From positions 42,926,277 through 42,990,276 of the forward strand of contig NC_065543.1 in NCBI RefSeq assembly GCF_932294415.1: DNA of 64,000 nt, written 5' to 3'. This stretch comes from Quercus robur. Its lineage: Eukaryota; Streptophyta; Magnoliopsida; Fagales; Fagaceae. Under the pieces are notes generated by a model. That model saw only the letters and a program-made list of their open reading frames with translations, did no database searches and had not been told where the DNA came from. Shown here piece after piece: positions 23,032-35,197 of the stretch. The position numbers were made by a program, and so were the translations under genes. Positions within the stretch are counted from its first letter, which is position 1, and every line of letters begins with the position of its first letter.

Positions 23032-24234
23032 TAGATGTGGCAAAATGGGCGGGTCGAATCGGGTCAATTGGGTTTGCAGGTCAAACGGGTTGCGGGTCAA
23101 AATGGGTCATTTTTAAACGGGTCGAGTCGGGTCGGGTTTACCCGTATTTTTCAAACAAGTTTTTTATTTTTTATTTTTTATTTTTTTTTACAAAAACAAA
23201 TCAATGACAAACTATTTAGAGAGAATGAATAAAATCAATTAAGCAAATGAATTGCACTTAATGCTACTTGTTAATATCCTTCCAATTCTGATAGTTTTGA
23301 GCATGACAAAAATTATTTACAGTCATAAATTCATGATGGAAAAAGTCTTCAATATTAATAGTTCACTGTCAAAATGCATATAATTACAAGTTTACATCTT
23401 CAAAAAAAGATAGATCTTAAAACAAACAAAACAAGTAAGCCAGCAAAGTAGCAAGTTATCGGTCTTCTTAAATGCACATGTTCTTGTTGCATTTAAAATA
23501 ATAGTAAAGTTAGATTACTTAAAAAGATAAACTAAACAAAAATTTTTTTTAAAATAAACATAATATATTAATTAAAGAAGAATAAGTAAATATTTTATAA
23601 GAATTACACCTTAATCTCAATTTACTCAGCGTTGGTAGCAGATTTATCATTGCAAATATTCATACTTGTAAATTATAGCTCAGTTGAATGAGTTTTATTT
23701 TATTTTATTATTTTTTTTTTTAATGGTTGTCTGACTCTTGACAGCCTTGGCCCTTGCCTTGTGTAACATGTGTGGTCTAATGGTCTTGTCTCATGGCAAT
23801 TAGCAATCACTAAACGGCCCTTGCCTTGTGTAAGGTGTGTGGTCTAATGGTGTAACGTGTGAAGGCTGAAGCTAGGCTTTTTTTTCTTATTCAATGGAAA
23901 GCAGTGCACTGAAGCTAGGCTAGCTAGCTTTTGACTTTTGATGAATCAAACAGTCAATCTTTATAATATATAATATATTGATTATAAGTTTTGTTACTTT
24001 GTGTTTTATGCATTTAGTATCAGTCTTGTAATCTAAATATTTTTTTAGCGAATTTTTTTTAACGGGTCATGTCACGGGTTATTCGGGTTAGGTCAGGTTG
24101 ACCTGCAAAAAAATCGGATCGGATCACGGGTCAATCCCTTTTTACTTCAGGTCAAAAAAATCGGGTTCGGATCAGGTATTTTTCGGGTCAGGTCGAGTCG
24201 GGTCAGAAAATTCTGACCTGTATTGCCATGTCTA
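23032..24234. mobile_element. Non-autonomous hAT element, 1.2 kb
   Basis: Inverted ends TAGATGTGGCAA and (reverse strand) TAGACATGGCAA, with a perfect 8-bp target duplication CAAAAAAG at 23024-23031 and 24235-24242. Subterminal regions on both sides are dense in GGGTC/CGGGT words, the arrangement expected for hAT transposase binding sites. No transposase ORF inside. The middle (about 23740-23950) has an internal direct repeat with CCTTGCCTTGTGTAA and GTGTGGTCTAATGGT. Confidence 0.9.
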
Positions 24235-24242
24235 CAAAAAAG

Positions 24243-25624
24243 AAGCTAAAAACTCAAATAAGTTGAACTTTTTATCACATCCCAAACAAACTCTAATTAT
24301 AATAAACGATGAGATAAATATGAAATATAAGGAAAATGGTGATTGTGAGCATATTAAGAGAGAATGAGAGATGCTTTTTGAAAAATGATAATAAAATATG
24401 TATATATATATTCAAGACAAGGTGAGGCAAGACAAGATGTGGCAAGCAAAACCTGTCTTTGTCCTGTCACCTCTTCGAGGTAGAGAAAATTCGTGCAAGC
24501 AAAATGAGATAGAGTTGGTCAAATAGGGCTGGATAACTTCCAGACTAAGCTTGTGCGTTCAATGTCCAAGCTCCTGTTTACTTCTAGTGACACTCTTTTC
24601 CTACCTCATGATAGCCATACCTTACTACATTCAATGCATGCATTTTCCTACCAAAATATGCTAATGCAACACCCTCAAGACCATTTGAATAAACAATTCC
24701 TTTAGGGGGCCTTCTTGTGAAATGAAAGAGACTGGTATAGAGCTTGGTCCACTATCACCAAAGCCGAAAGTGAATGGGCCATCTAGCTAAAGTGAATTTG
24801 TGCGTCACCTATAGTCCAAACCAATTGTGAGGCCAAATCAGCATCAATAATTATTATTATTATTTTTTTGGGGTGTAAATATGAAATTTGCTAATCATAA
24901 TAGTTATTAATAAACATTTTTTATAACTGCATTTGTAAATGGAAGCATATATTCTAGTATTAGACATTTGTTATGATTATTTTTGTGTATGGAATTCTAT
25001 ATTCTACCATCTAAGAATATAGAAAAAAACTATCTAAAGAAAATATAATAATGTATTAAGATTTTAATGGGGGTTTAAAACTTTAATAGTTGGGGTTGTG
25101 TTAACAGGCACCGTACCATCAAACTTTGTGTCAATATTTTGTTAGTTTTATACATTTTAGGGTCAGTTTTATATACTTTAGAGTCAGCTTTATACAATTT
25201 TTCCAATTTATTTTTATTTTTTATTAAGTGAGACTCGTACTATTTTAACCTTAACAAGCATCGGTGTGGTGCTTGACTGCTTGTTAATATTTGCCATACT
25301 AGTTTTACACTTATACTAGAAAGTTTTTTTTTTTTTGGTCAATGAAAAACTTTTACTTGAAAGTTGATTTTGGAATATTCTGGCCGATATATATTTTGTA
25401 CATAAAACATGGACTTATTGGATCTGTCCCAAAAACTAATTTTTTTTTTTTAGCAGAAACAATAGTGGACTTTATTATTTATATAGAATCATGTTGTACA
25501 ATGAGGAAGAAAAGCATTCTTCTAACCAAATAATGGCTTCTTCTTTCTCTTTTGCAACACTAGGCAGATTCTATCAGTATTCAAAAATTCACCAAGTTCA
25601 GCCAAATTACTTCCCACAATGACT
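24243..25624. other. AT-rich intergenic sequence, nothing recognised
   Basis: No domain-like ORF, no terminal repeats. It ends at the plastid-derived segment. Confidence 0.5.
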
Positions 25625-26612
25625 TCCAATGTGGAGACAGGGTATTTTTGTTATACCCTTCATGAATCGTTTAGGAATGACCAATACATGGTATGGTTGG
25701 AGAATCACAAGAGGTATTATAACGAATCCGGGTATTTGGAGTTACGAAGGTGTGGTTGGGGCACATATTTTGTTTTCTGGCTTATGCTTTTTGGTAGCTA
25801 TTTGGCATTGGGTGTATTGGGATCTAGAAATATTTTCTGATGAACGTATAGGAAAACCTTCTTTAGATTTACCTAAGATTTTTGGAATTCATTTATTTCT
25901 TTCAGGGTTGGCTTGTTTTGGGTTTGTCACATTTCATGTAATAGGGTTGTATGGTCCTAGAATATGGGTGTCCGATCCTTATAGACTAATCGCAAGGGCA
26001 CAATCTGTAAATCCAGCGTGGGGTGTGGAATGTTTTGATCCTTTTGTTTCGTGAGGAATAGCCTCTCATCAAATTGCAGCAGGGACATTGGGCATACTAG
26101 TCGGCCTATTCCATCTTTGTGTCTGTCTCCCCCCCCCCCCCCCCCCCCAACGTCTATATAAAGGATTATGCATGGGAAATATTGAAACTGTGCTTTCTAG
26201 CAGTATCACTACTGTCTTTTTTGTTGCTTTTATTGTTGCTGGAACTATGTGGTATGGTTCAGCAACTACCCTGATTGAATTATTTGGTCCCACTCGTTAT
26301 CAATGGGATCAGGGATACTTCCAGCAAGAAATATATCGAAGAGTTAGCGTTGGGATAGCCGAAAATCAAAGTTTATTAGAGGCTTGGTCTAAAATTCCTG
26401 AAAAATTGGCTTTTTATGATTACATTGATAATAATTTGGAAAATAGGGGATTATTCAGAGCGAACTTAATGGAAAATGGGGATGGAATAGTTGTTGGGTG
26501 GTTAGGACACCCTATCTTTAGAGATAAGGAAGGGCGTGAACTTTTTGTACATCGTATGCCCACTTTTTTTGAAACATTTCTAGTTGTTTTGGTAGACGGA
26601 GACGATATTGTA
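25625..26612 (+). pseudogene. psbB: Plastid DNA insertion: internal fragment of psbB (CP47)
   Basis: Translation matches the photosystem II CP47 apoprotein from about residue 55 to about residue 395: for example [50 protein letters not shown] and [16 protein letters not shown]. Both ends of the gene are missing. An in-frame TGA at 26052-26054 and a C run of about 20 bases near 26130-26149, replacing a short plastid C run, break the frame. Many changes are of the G-to-A or C-to-T type (for example Gly to Asp, Glu or Arg; Ala to Val), typical of methylated nuclear copies. This is a nuclear plastid insertion (NUPT), not a working gene. Confidence 0.96.
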
Positions 26613-26627
26613 ATCAAGTGTTTTGAC

Positions 26628-29600
26628 CTGGGATGCACGAATGCGGCTCTAGAGCCATTGCACCCGCATCCGATGTGGCGGGACGTGGCGACGCGGGAGG
26701 GACGCTGCTGATTGCGTGTCGGTGCGGCGTCGGGCCACATCCTGCCACGTGGATTTTCCAACTCGCTCCAACGCGGCTCAAATCTGGCTGACTCGGGCTG
26801 TATTGACCGAAACCGGCGAAAGCGCTGAAATGGCCGGTTCAAAGTCAGGCCGAAATTCAAAAAAAAAAAAAAAGATGCAAAACGCATCATTTGAACTTAA
26901 CCTAAAACCCTAGGACTCTCTCACACACTCTCACTTTGTCCAAACACTCTCTCTCACTCCGTCCCTCATCTCTCTTCTTTGTGCTCTCTGCGAGTCTGCA
27001 GTGTGCTCAGCTTCAGGTGTGCTCTCTCTTCTCTGTGCTCTAGTAACTAAATCTAAATAATTGCTTATTTAACTTTATTCTGTATATTTTTTTTTTGAAT
27101 TTTTACTCTCTGTTTTTTACGATTTCTCTCTTTCAAATTGCTTAGAAATGAATTTGTGAATCGGAAAATTTGTGTGCTTACTGTGTTTTTTTGCTTGTTT
27201 TTTCGGTTCTTGTGGGAGTTAAAGGGTTTTGTTATTAATATGGCTGCTGTGATTTACAAATTTATCAGTTAGGATAAGATTCTTATCCTAACTGATAAAA
27301 TTTGTGAATTAGTTAGGATAAGATAGGATTCAGAATTGATTTGTGAACCTGTGAATCTGTGATTTGTGAATCTTAGTTTCTTTTCAATCTTAGTTTTATT
27401 TAGTTAATAGTTATTACTCATTACTCATTGTGATTTGTGAACTTGGGTCTGATTTATTATTAATTTATTTAGTTAATAGTTATTATTTGTAGGTTAAATT
27501 GAATCTATTGAATTTGCAATGGACGAAGTTACTAGCACAGAAACTTCACCTCCATCTAATCAAGAAGTGCAAATGATGAATCTCCTCTTTGGCAGTATGT
27601 GACTAAAGTAGAAAAACCACCTAGTGCTTTTGTTAAATCAAGTGGAAACACATACTTTAAGTGCAACTATTGTGGTATAGTTTATATGGGATCCTATTCT
27701 AGGGTTAAGGCTCATTTATTACAAATTTCTGGCAAAGGTATTAAAGCATGCTTTAAGGTGACAAAGAGCCATAGGCTGGAAATGCAGCGAATGCATGATC
27801 AAGTTGAGAATGATAAGTTAGAGGGAGAACGGAGAAGTCAAATTCCCTTACCCCCACCTCCCCCAGGCCGTGGGATATCTATTTCCCCATTTAGGAGACA
27901 GGAAGGGAGTGATAGTACAAATCCGGTTGATGGTAAGAGGAGGAAGGTGACTATGAATTCTACTTTGGAGAAAGCATTCCAGAATAATGCTAGACATGAT
28001 TTGGATAGCAGAATTGCTAGGATGTTTTACACCGGTGGGCTTCCGTTTAACTTTGCAAGGAACCTACATTATCGTAGTTCTTATGCATATGCTACTACCC
28101 ATAGCATTTCGGGTTATCTTCCTCCTGGATACAATGCCTTGAAAACAACACTTTTGCAAAAAGAAAGAGCTCATGTTGAAAGAATTTTGAAACCAATTAA
28201 GGACTCTTGGCTTGAAAATGGTGTAAGTATAGTTTCTGATGGATGGTCAGATCTACAAAGGAGGCCTCTTATTAATATTATGACTGTATCAGATGGAGGT
28301 CCAGTGTTTATAAAGGCAATTGATAGGCCAGGTGAGTTCAAAGACAAACATTATATTGCTGGGGTGTTGAAGGATGCTATAAAAGAGATTGGACATGAAA
28401 AAGTTGTCCAAGTCATCACTGATAATACTAGTGTGATGAAATCTGCTGGAGCTCTTATTGAAGGTGAGTATCCTAAAATATTTTGGACACCCTGTGTTGT
28501 CCACACTCTCAATCTAGTTTTGAAGAATATTTATGCAGCAAAAAATACTGAAAAGAATGAAGTTACATATGAGGAATGTAGTTGGATTACATGTATTGCT
28601 GATGATGCATCCTTCATACATGTTTTTATCATGAACCATTCAATGAGGTTGGCAATGTTTAATGAATTTTGTCTATTAAAATTGCTCCAAGTTGCTAATA
28701 CTAGATTTGCTTCGGTTGTTGTAATGTTGAAAATGTTGAAGTTGGTAAAAAGATGCATTCAAGCCATGGCTATTAGTGACCAATGGGCTTCTTATAGGGA
28801 GGATAATGTTACAAAAGCTCAGAAGGTGAAAGATATGATTCTAAGTGATCTTTGGTGGGATAATATTGATTATATCTTTGAATTCACAGCATCCATTTAT
28901 GATATGCTACTAATAGCTGACACATATAAGCCTTGTCTTCATCTTGTGTATGAGATGTGAGATTCAATGATAGAGAAGGTGAAGACAGTAATATATCGAC
29001 ATGAAGGCTTGGAAGATGATCAGTATAGCTCATTTTGGGGTGTGGTGTATGATATACTCATTGATCGATGGACTAAAAATTGTACACCACTACATTGCTT
29101 AGCTCATTCCTTAAATCCTAAGTACATTTATTTTTTATTTTCCTTAGTTCACCCTTTTAGTAAAACACATGTTTCATCTATATTTGTTTTTTAATCTTTA
29201 ACTAGGTATTACTGCATTGAATGGCTTTCGGGGAATCCAAAACGCATCCCTCCACATCGAGATCATGAAATTTCTATGGAAAGAAGCAAGTGTTTGGAGC
29301 GATACTTTGAAGATGAGAATGAATTAACAGTGGTGAAGTTTGAGTTTGCTACATTTTCAGGAGGGAGGTTTCCTTCACCAGATGCCTTGACAGATAGGTG
29401 GGTCTTACAACCTTTGGTTTGGTGGCAATACCATGGCTCCGCATTTCCAACTCTTCAAACCCTTGCCCTTAAATTTTTTGGACAACCTTGTTCATCCTCA
29501 TGCGTTGAGAGAAATTGGAGCACATACAAATTCATTCATTCCTTAAAAAGAAACAAAATGGCTCCTGCACGTGTTGAGGATTTGGTATATGTGCATTCTA

Positions 29601-30195
29601 ATCTTCGACTCTTGTCAAGGCGCAATGAGGAGTACGTACATACAACAACAAAGATGTGGAATATTGCAGGAGACCCTTGGAATGAGAGCGACATACATGG
29701 AGGAGCTGGAATTCTTGAGAATGCAGCCCTTACACTTGATGAGCCAGAGTTGGAGGCCATGGTTATTGGGAATGCTAACACTAGTGCTACTACTAGTGAA
29801 AGTGAAGTTTGAAGTGAAGCTATTGATCTTGAGGATGATGATGTTAGTGTTTGATTGTCTTGTTGATTATCTTTTATTTTGTTTTAGTTTCAAACTTGTG
29901 AGTTGTATTCTAATTTCCGAACATCATGGAATGTATTAGTTTCAATCTTGTGGGTTGTATTTAATTTATGTACATCATATTTTAGTTATTATCTACTATT
30001 GCTCTTAAATTTGGTATATGTTTATATAATGTGAAAAAGTATGCTTAGCAATATATTAAAAATATTTTGTAAAAATATTTTTAATAATTTTTTAATCGCC
30101 GAGTCTCACCGTACCCGCACTCACATTTTTCAAAAATTGCTGAGTCTCGCACCCGCACCCACACCCGAGTCCCGAAACGCGCCTATGCTTCATAG
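26628..30195 (+). mobile_element. BED-type hAT transposon, about 3.6 kb, near complete
   Basis: Flanked by a perfect 8-bp target duplication GTTTTGAC (26620-26627 and 30196-30203). Imperfect inverted ends: CTGGGATGCACGAATGCG and (reverse strand) CTATGAAGCATAGGCGCG. GC-rich subterminal regions follow (26630-26850; 30100-30185 with repeated CACCCGCACCC/GAGTC words). The single gene inside encodes a transposase with a BED finger, DUF659 and a C-terminal dimerisation domain. Mutations in that gene make the copy non-autonomous. It landed next to the psbB-derived segment. Confidence 0.9.
27519..29812 (+). pseudogene. hAT transposase (BED, DUF659, hATC), broken
   Basis: Likely ATG at 27519. Within the first 25 codons the frame must shift by one base (near 27572) to reach the BED finger (FKCNYCGIVY, YSRVKAHLL). 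The DUF659 region includes SDGWSD and VITDN, then TPCVVHTLNLVL with the conserved C-x2-H. A TGA at 28958-28960 interrupts the frame where the family usually has Trp. A probable intron, 29122-29205, joins to the C-terminal dimerisation block with WWQYHGSAFPTL and SSSCVERNWSTY. The last stop is at 29810-29812. So there is one frameshift and one nonsense mutation in an otherwise full-length gene; decay looks recent. Confidence 0.88.
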
Positions 30196-30203
30196 GTTTT
30201 GAC

Positions 30204-31305
30204 AAAATTGCAAGTTTATCCTCATCATAAAACATGGGTTCAAATTCTTCTTCACCAGTGTATTGAATCCAATAAATGATGCCCATAGAAGTCCGTAAAG
30301 CGCCAAACAACAACCTCTTGATTTACCAAAGCATCAATATAATATGGAGACGAATTTTGAACATCAATATCCACGTTGTCCCACAATAGCATGACCAAGC
30401 CACCACCCAGACCAATTCTAGAGACTGCAAAACCTTTATTCAAGCCCAATTTCTTCTTTAATCTGACAAAACCATCCATATCCAGCCGGGTTTCAGAGAG
30501 AACAAGAACCTCGGGACCTTCTTCATTCGCCAAATAGCGAAGTTTTCCTGTAATACCTCTGGGATCCCAAGCCCTCGGCAGATGAGGCTTAAAATTTTCA
30601 TGTCGGAGGACGGGGTTGAGAAGCAACCCCAGTTGTTGAAAGATAGTGAATCTGGTTATTTTTGTCAATTGTTTGTTTCTTGAGAACAGGGGAAGGCAGG
30701 CAAGGAGAGTGATGGTTTATCTGCATCTGAAGATTGACGTTTAGTTTAGTTGTCACAGGGGTAGGGTAGAGTTTTAAATTTCAAAAACCTTACTGCTGCT
30801 GGAGTTGGAGTTGCGTAAGAGGCGTTTCCAGGATCGTAGGGGAGGTTTAGTTTGATCCGAAAAAACCTCAGAGATATTCGGTGTAGTTTCCATATTCTCA
30901 ATATCAAAAGTTTGATTCCTCCCCATATCAATTGTTTTGATCCGAGTCTGAACTATATTCCAATTCCCCTGAAATTGAGGACACGCTAGCTTAGTAGTGC
31001 TAGTTGTTTCATCTAAAAGTGGTTGCTTTGAAATCAAACTATGTGATATATCTTCCTTAGCCGCAACTGCTACCGGTGCATGCATGGGAATTTGAATTTT
31101 TTGAGGAGATATCAGCTATACTAGGAGATGTCTAGCTGTCATCAGATTGGTTTTTCCGATCACCGTCGGAGGGGATAACAGTTGATGACGATTCTGAGAA
31201 GGCTCCTCTTCCACGGATACATGTGCTTCGTCCACATCTTCCTCTCCTGATCCTTCGAGCCAAGCTCCATATTGAAAGAAAGTCATCATCCTCCGACCAA
31301 ACGAA
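30204..31305 (-). mobile_element. LINE fragment: end of ORF1 and endonuclease
   Basis: On the minus strand the high-coordinate part (about 31305-30770) resembles the ORF1 region after the zinc knuckle (QYGAWLEGS). 30252-30668 encodes the start of an APE-type endonuclease (LVLSETRLDMDGF, GLGGGLVMLLWDN, FTDFYGH). It is cut at 30204 beside the hAT target duplication. The endonuclease part is homologous to the relic at 41515-41880. Stops between the two blocks make it non-functional. Confidence 0.82.
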
Positions 31306-31441
31306 AGGCAGCTATTTCTAGTTATTATAGAATCTTCTGCCTGTTACGTGAAAACCGTGAAGGTCAAGCCCACGTGTGGCCCAGGATACAACGGTAAAAT
31401 TACAAAAAAAAAAAAAAAAAACTAAACTAAAGCAGTGTGAC

Positions 31442-31885
31442 ACCAAACCACTACCTTATTAAGAAACTGAAAAAGCAAAACAGCAAAATCTGGTCACACA
31501 AAAACGGGTCTGTGTGAGCTAGCTATGACCATAAAAGTGGCCCAAAAATTTAGGAATCTCCCAAAATCTCAACACTTGTATAAAAACTTAAAAAGAATCG
31601 TTCCCTATAATCTTGCCACCCTCTTCTTTTACTCAGTCTTTTCCACACCCAGCAAAATCCGCGGCTCATAACAGACCTGTTCAGGTCAAAATGCAAGCTT
31701 TTTCAGTTCCAACAATATTGAATATAAAAATTACCTCTCTCTCTCAATATTGAATATTCTCTCTGCCCCCATGTCCCTTTCTTTATTCACTTTCATTATT
31801 TATGACCATCATTTCCTTCTTCATCAAACTTTGCTTCTTGGCCTTGCACTAGCAACTTTTATCATATTGAGGTGGTGTTGTGAAT
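31442..31885 (+). promoter_or_regulatory. Upstream region and leader of the LBD gene
   Basis: Holds the 184-bp block also found at 22396-22588, followed by AATATAAAAATTACC near 31717-31731 (a possible TATA region), CT-rich tracts, and two copies of CAATATTGAATAT near 31709 and 31746. The transcription start is not determinable here. Confidence 0.5.
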
Positions 31886-33078
31886 ATGACCCTTAAGGGT
31901 GGCACAAGCCAAGCTTGCGCTGCATGTAAGTACCAAAGGAGAAAATGCTCATCCGAGTGCCCTCTTTCTCTATACTTCCCTCCTGAACAACCAAAAATGT
32001 TTCAGAATGCTCACAAGTTGTTTGGTGTCAGCAACATCTTGAAGATACTAAAGAATTTGCAGCCATGTCAAAAGGCTGAGGCAATGAGGTCTATCATTTA
32101 CCAAGCTAATATCCGCGACAAGTTCCCCGTGTATGGCTGTTGGGGGATCATCTGCCAACTACAATACCAAATTCTACAGGCTGAGGAGGAGCTTCATGCT
32201 GTTCATGCGCAACTTGAGATGTACAGGCAACATCAGCATCACATTTCTTCTCTGCCTGATGACATGGCCGCTTCGCAATTAGAATTAGGCATGGCGCCGC
32301 CTAGTACTAATGCTCTTTCACTCTTCAATCACACTCCACAGCCTTACAATGCTGTGGATGCTTTGCCTGTAACACAACAGCAGCATTCTTACTGGAATAG
32401 CAACAGGGCTGCTTACAACTCTGGTTACATGGATACTAAGGATAACGTGGGAAATCCATTTTGGGTTCAACATTCTTATGCCAATAATGATAACAACAGT
32501 AATAATTCTTTGGCAATTCAATCTGAGTTGGTCTCCTCGCAACCACTAGCTATCCAACATGAAGTAGTTCATGATTATGATGAGATTCATCCATTTTTCG
32601 ATACCATCGATGATAGGCAATCCTACATAGATTCCAAGGAGCCTTATGAGTCAAGGTACATTAAATTATTTGGATATAGCAATGGTTACATGGTTGTCCA
32701 TTGTGATTATATTCTCATAATTTCAAGTAAAATATAGGGTTAATAGTGTTTTTTTTCTGAGTCCATTTAGTTAGGTGTTTTGGAAGCTTAAAAGAATATT
32801 TTTAAAATTCAAAACTCTGTTTCATTAGAGTGACTCTTTATAATTTTTTTACAAACGCTCATTTTAAATTCAAAACATCATCTTACAATAGTTGTACAAA
32901 TGCACCATAATATAAAGTTGATTCTGCAATTTTAGTTTTATTTTTGTATGAATGATAATTAAATGTGATATGCAGCTCGGAAGAATCATTGAAAGATACA
33001 ACCCAGTCCGTTGAACAAGTTGCTGAGAATGAATTGAAGAGTGCCGCTGCTTGCTTCAGTCTTACAAGTGTCAACTGA
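31886..33078 (+). CDS. LBD27: LOB-domain transcription factor, LBD27/LBD22-like, 2 exons
   Basis: Exons 31886-32655 and 32976-33078 join with matching phases to give 290 aa. ATG 31886 gives MTLKGG, the usual start of this group. The LOB domain has the C block CAACKYQRRKC-SSE-C (CX2CX6CX3C, residues about 10-25), the GAS block beginning FGVSNILKIL (about 43), the Pro-containing FPVYGC (about 80), and a leucine-zipper-like LQYQILQAEEELHAVHAQL (about 91-110). The C-terminal half is Asn/Gln/Ser-rich and acidic. LBD proteins bind DNA in the nucleus; Arabidopsis LBD27 (SIDECAR POLLEN, At3g47870) acts in pollen development. The symbol is by similarity and by the neighbouring UCH gene; LBD22 is the alternative. 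Confidence 0.88.
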
Positions 33079-34751
33079 TCAAATGAGCTGAAGAGAAGTA
33101 GTCTGTTTTCCATTCTTTATCATTTTTTTCCTCCTTTCATAGATTAAATTCCACAATTTTGAACTTAAAAAAAAAGAAAAAACCCTTTTAGTGAAATTTG
33201 AATATCTCATGAACTTTATAATGAATTACTTGGTTATTCCAAGTTTCTAAATAAATTTTATTTTATTGTTTGTGATTGTTTCTAAAAGTTTGCAAATCAA
33301 CGTGATGGAGGCACTAATAGTCACTACATTTTATGTGGATTTTATTTTATTTTTTTCTATATCATTCATTTGTGTATTAATAGGACCGTGCGAGTCTTAA
33401 AAAAAAAAAAAAAAAAAAAATTTCTGATAAGTAATGCTATATGACTTCTTAAATATTTGCCATTTTATCTTAGTCATATGCTGAAACCATGTTACAAGAT
33501 GTGCGATGCATTTATTATTAGTTTCCTCCGAGATTTCAAAATATTGTAATATTTATTCTTCTATTTGATACAAAAAATAAAAAGATAATATAATTATTGT
33601 AGTGATTTGATTATACTATGTGTTTACAAATTTAATAATTTCATGATATAGTGATTGGTGTATATATATATATATATAAATAGTCATAATTCTTGCTTAC
33701 TCAAGACATGCAAAAATCCTTCTCTTTTTTTTGATTGTGTGTCATTAAATATATATATATATATATTTTTTTTTTCTTTTATTAAACTTTGTTTCAACTG
33801 CTACAAAAGTAACTAAATTTGAAGAAGAATAATATATTTCAAATTAATTATATATTTCTCATAGAAATCTTAGAAAAATGGCATTAAAATTTTATTATAC
33901 TAAAATAATTAATGTACCACTTAAAAAAAATTAATATAACAAAATGAATGTATTTATCCCATTAGTAACATTTTACTGTAAATTACATAGAATAAATACT
34001 ATAATGTTGGTTTTATATATATTACATGTCATTTGAAGAAGTTAGAAAATCTAAATGGTTAAGATTAATTTTAATGAATTCAAAATTATTTAGTTTTTGA
34101 TGCTTTATATATTATTTGTTGCCAAATAAACTAAACATGAGAAAGATTTTCATAATAATAATAATAATAATAAAATTATTATTATTATTATAAATAAAAA
34201 TATTTTCTTATATAAAATTTATACAAGTAATCATATACAGGCGTTGAACCACTTAGAAGGGTGGGGGACCACCCCCAACTTCTCAAATATTAGAAAATTA
34301 TGCCTAAATTTTTCTAAAATTTTCAAAGGATTTATGGTTGCCCCCTAAACTTCTTTAATATTAGATTTTTATCCTTAAATTTTCATAAAAATTTCAAAAG
34401 ATATATGATTGCCTCCAAACTCTTTATATTTCTTGTATGGCACTTTAAAATTGGTATAATTCTATATTGGTTAATATTAATTTTGATCCCATTCATAAAA
34501 TTCTCGTTTTTCCCCTTATCATATAATTTTTTAATATAAATAATTAATGCACAACTATAGAACAATTAATATATGCATTTACTCTATTTACAACTTTTTT
34601 TTTTTTTTTGACAGTACTCTATTTACAACTTCAATAACTAATACTTTGATATATAAATGAAAAAATTGTTGAGTTGGAATTCTAAACAAAGAAAATTTCA
34701 AGAAACGTACCACATGACAAATAATATTTACATTTTCTCACAATATTACTA
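33079..34751. other. AT-rich intergenic sequence with microsatellites
   Basis: Contains a poly-A run near 33400-33420, TA repeats near 33662-33680 and 33750-33766, an ATA/ATT microsatellite near 34156-34191, and three short direct copies of a unit of about 72 bp near 34268-34430 (CCCCCAACTTCTCAAATATT / CCCCTAAACTTCTTTAATAT / GCCTCCAAACTCTTTATATT). No gene seen. Confidence 0.6.
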
Positions 34752-35107
34752 AGGGTATGTTTGATAACTGTTTTCTCCCCTTATTTTATATTTCTAAAAA
34801 TAATTTTCTATTTTTGAGACTAAAAAACTTATTTGGCAATCCAAAATGGACAAAATACAAAAAACTGTTCTCAAAACTCAATTTGTGAAGAAAACTAAAA
34901 ATATGCAAAATGCTGTTTTTAGTTTTTAATTTTCAAAAGTCAATGAAAACACGTATTTAATTTAATGAATCTGTCTCATTTAATGAGTTAGCATTAGAGT
35001 TCAAATTCTAGTAACAACATATTTTAGTATTTTCTATTTTTTTTCTTCAAAAAACTATCTTTTTAATTTCAACTAACCAAACATATTTTTGATTTAAAAA
35101 ATACAAG

Positions 35108-35138
<31 letters not shown>

Positions 35139-35197
35139 ATATTCCCAAAAACAAGTTTTTGAAAATAGAAAACAAAAACTGTCACCAAATATAACCT
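34752..35197. mobile_element. hAT-like MITE, about 0.45 kb
   Basis: Inverted ends GGGTATGTTTGATAACTGTT and (reverse strand) GGTTATATTTGGTGACAGTT. The interior is AT-rich and without ORF, with a poly-T run of about 26 bases near 35113-35138. A target duplication is not clear, so borders are approximate. Confidence 0.65.

Noticed and set aside
26088-26711. 207-codon frame apparently encoding CP47
   Set aside because: Part of the decayed psbB copy, with a poly-C insertion and an unrelated tail; not a gene.
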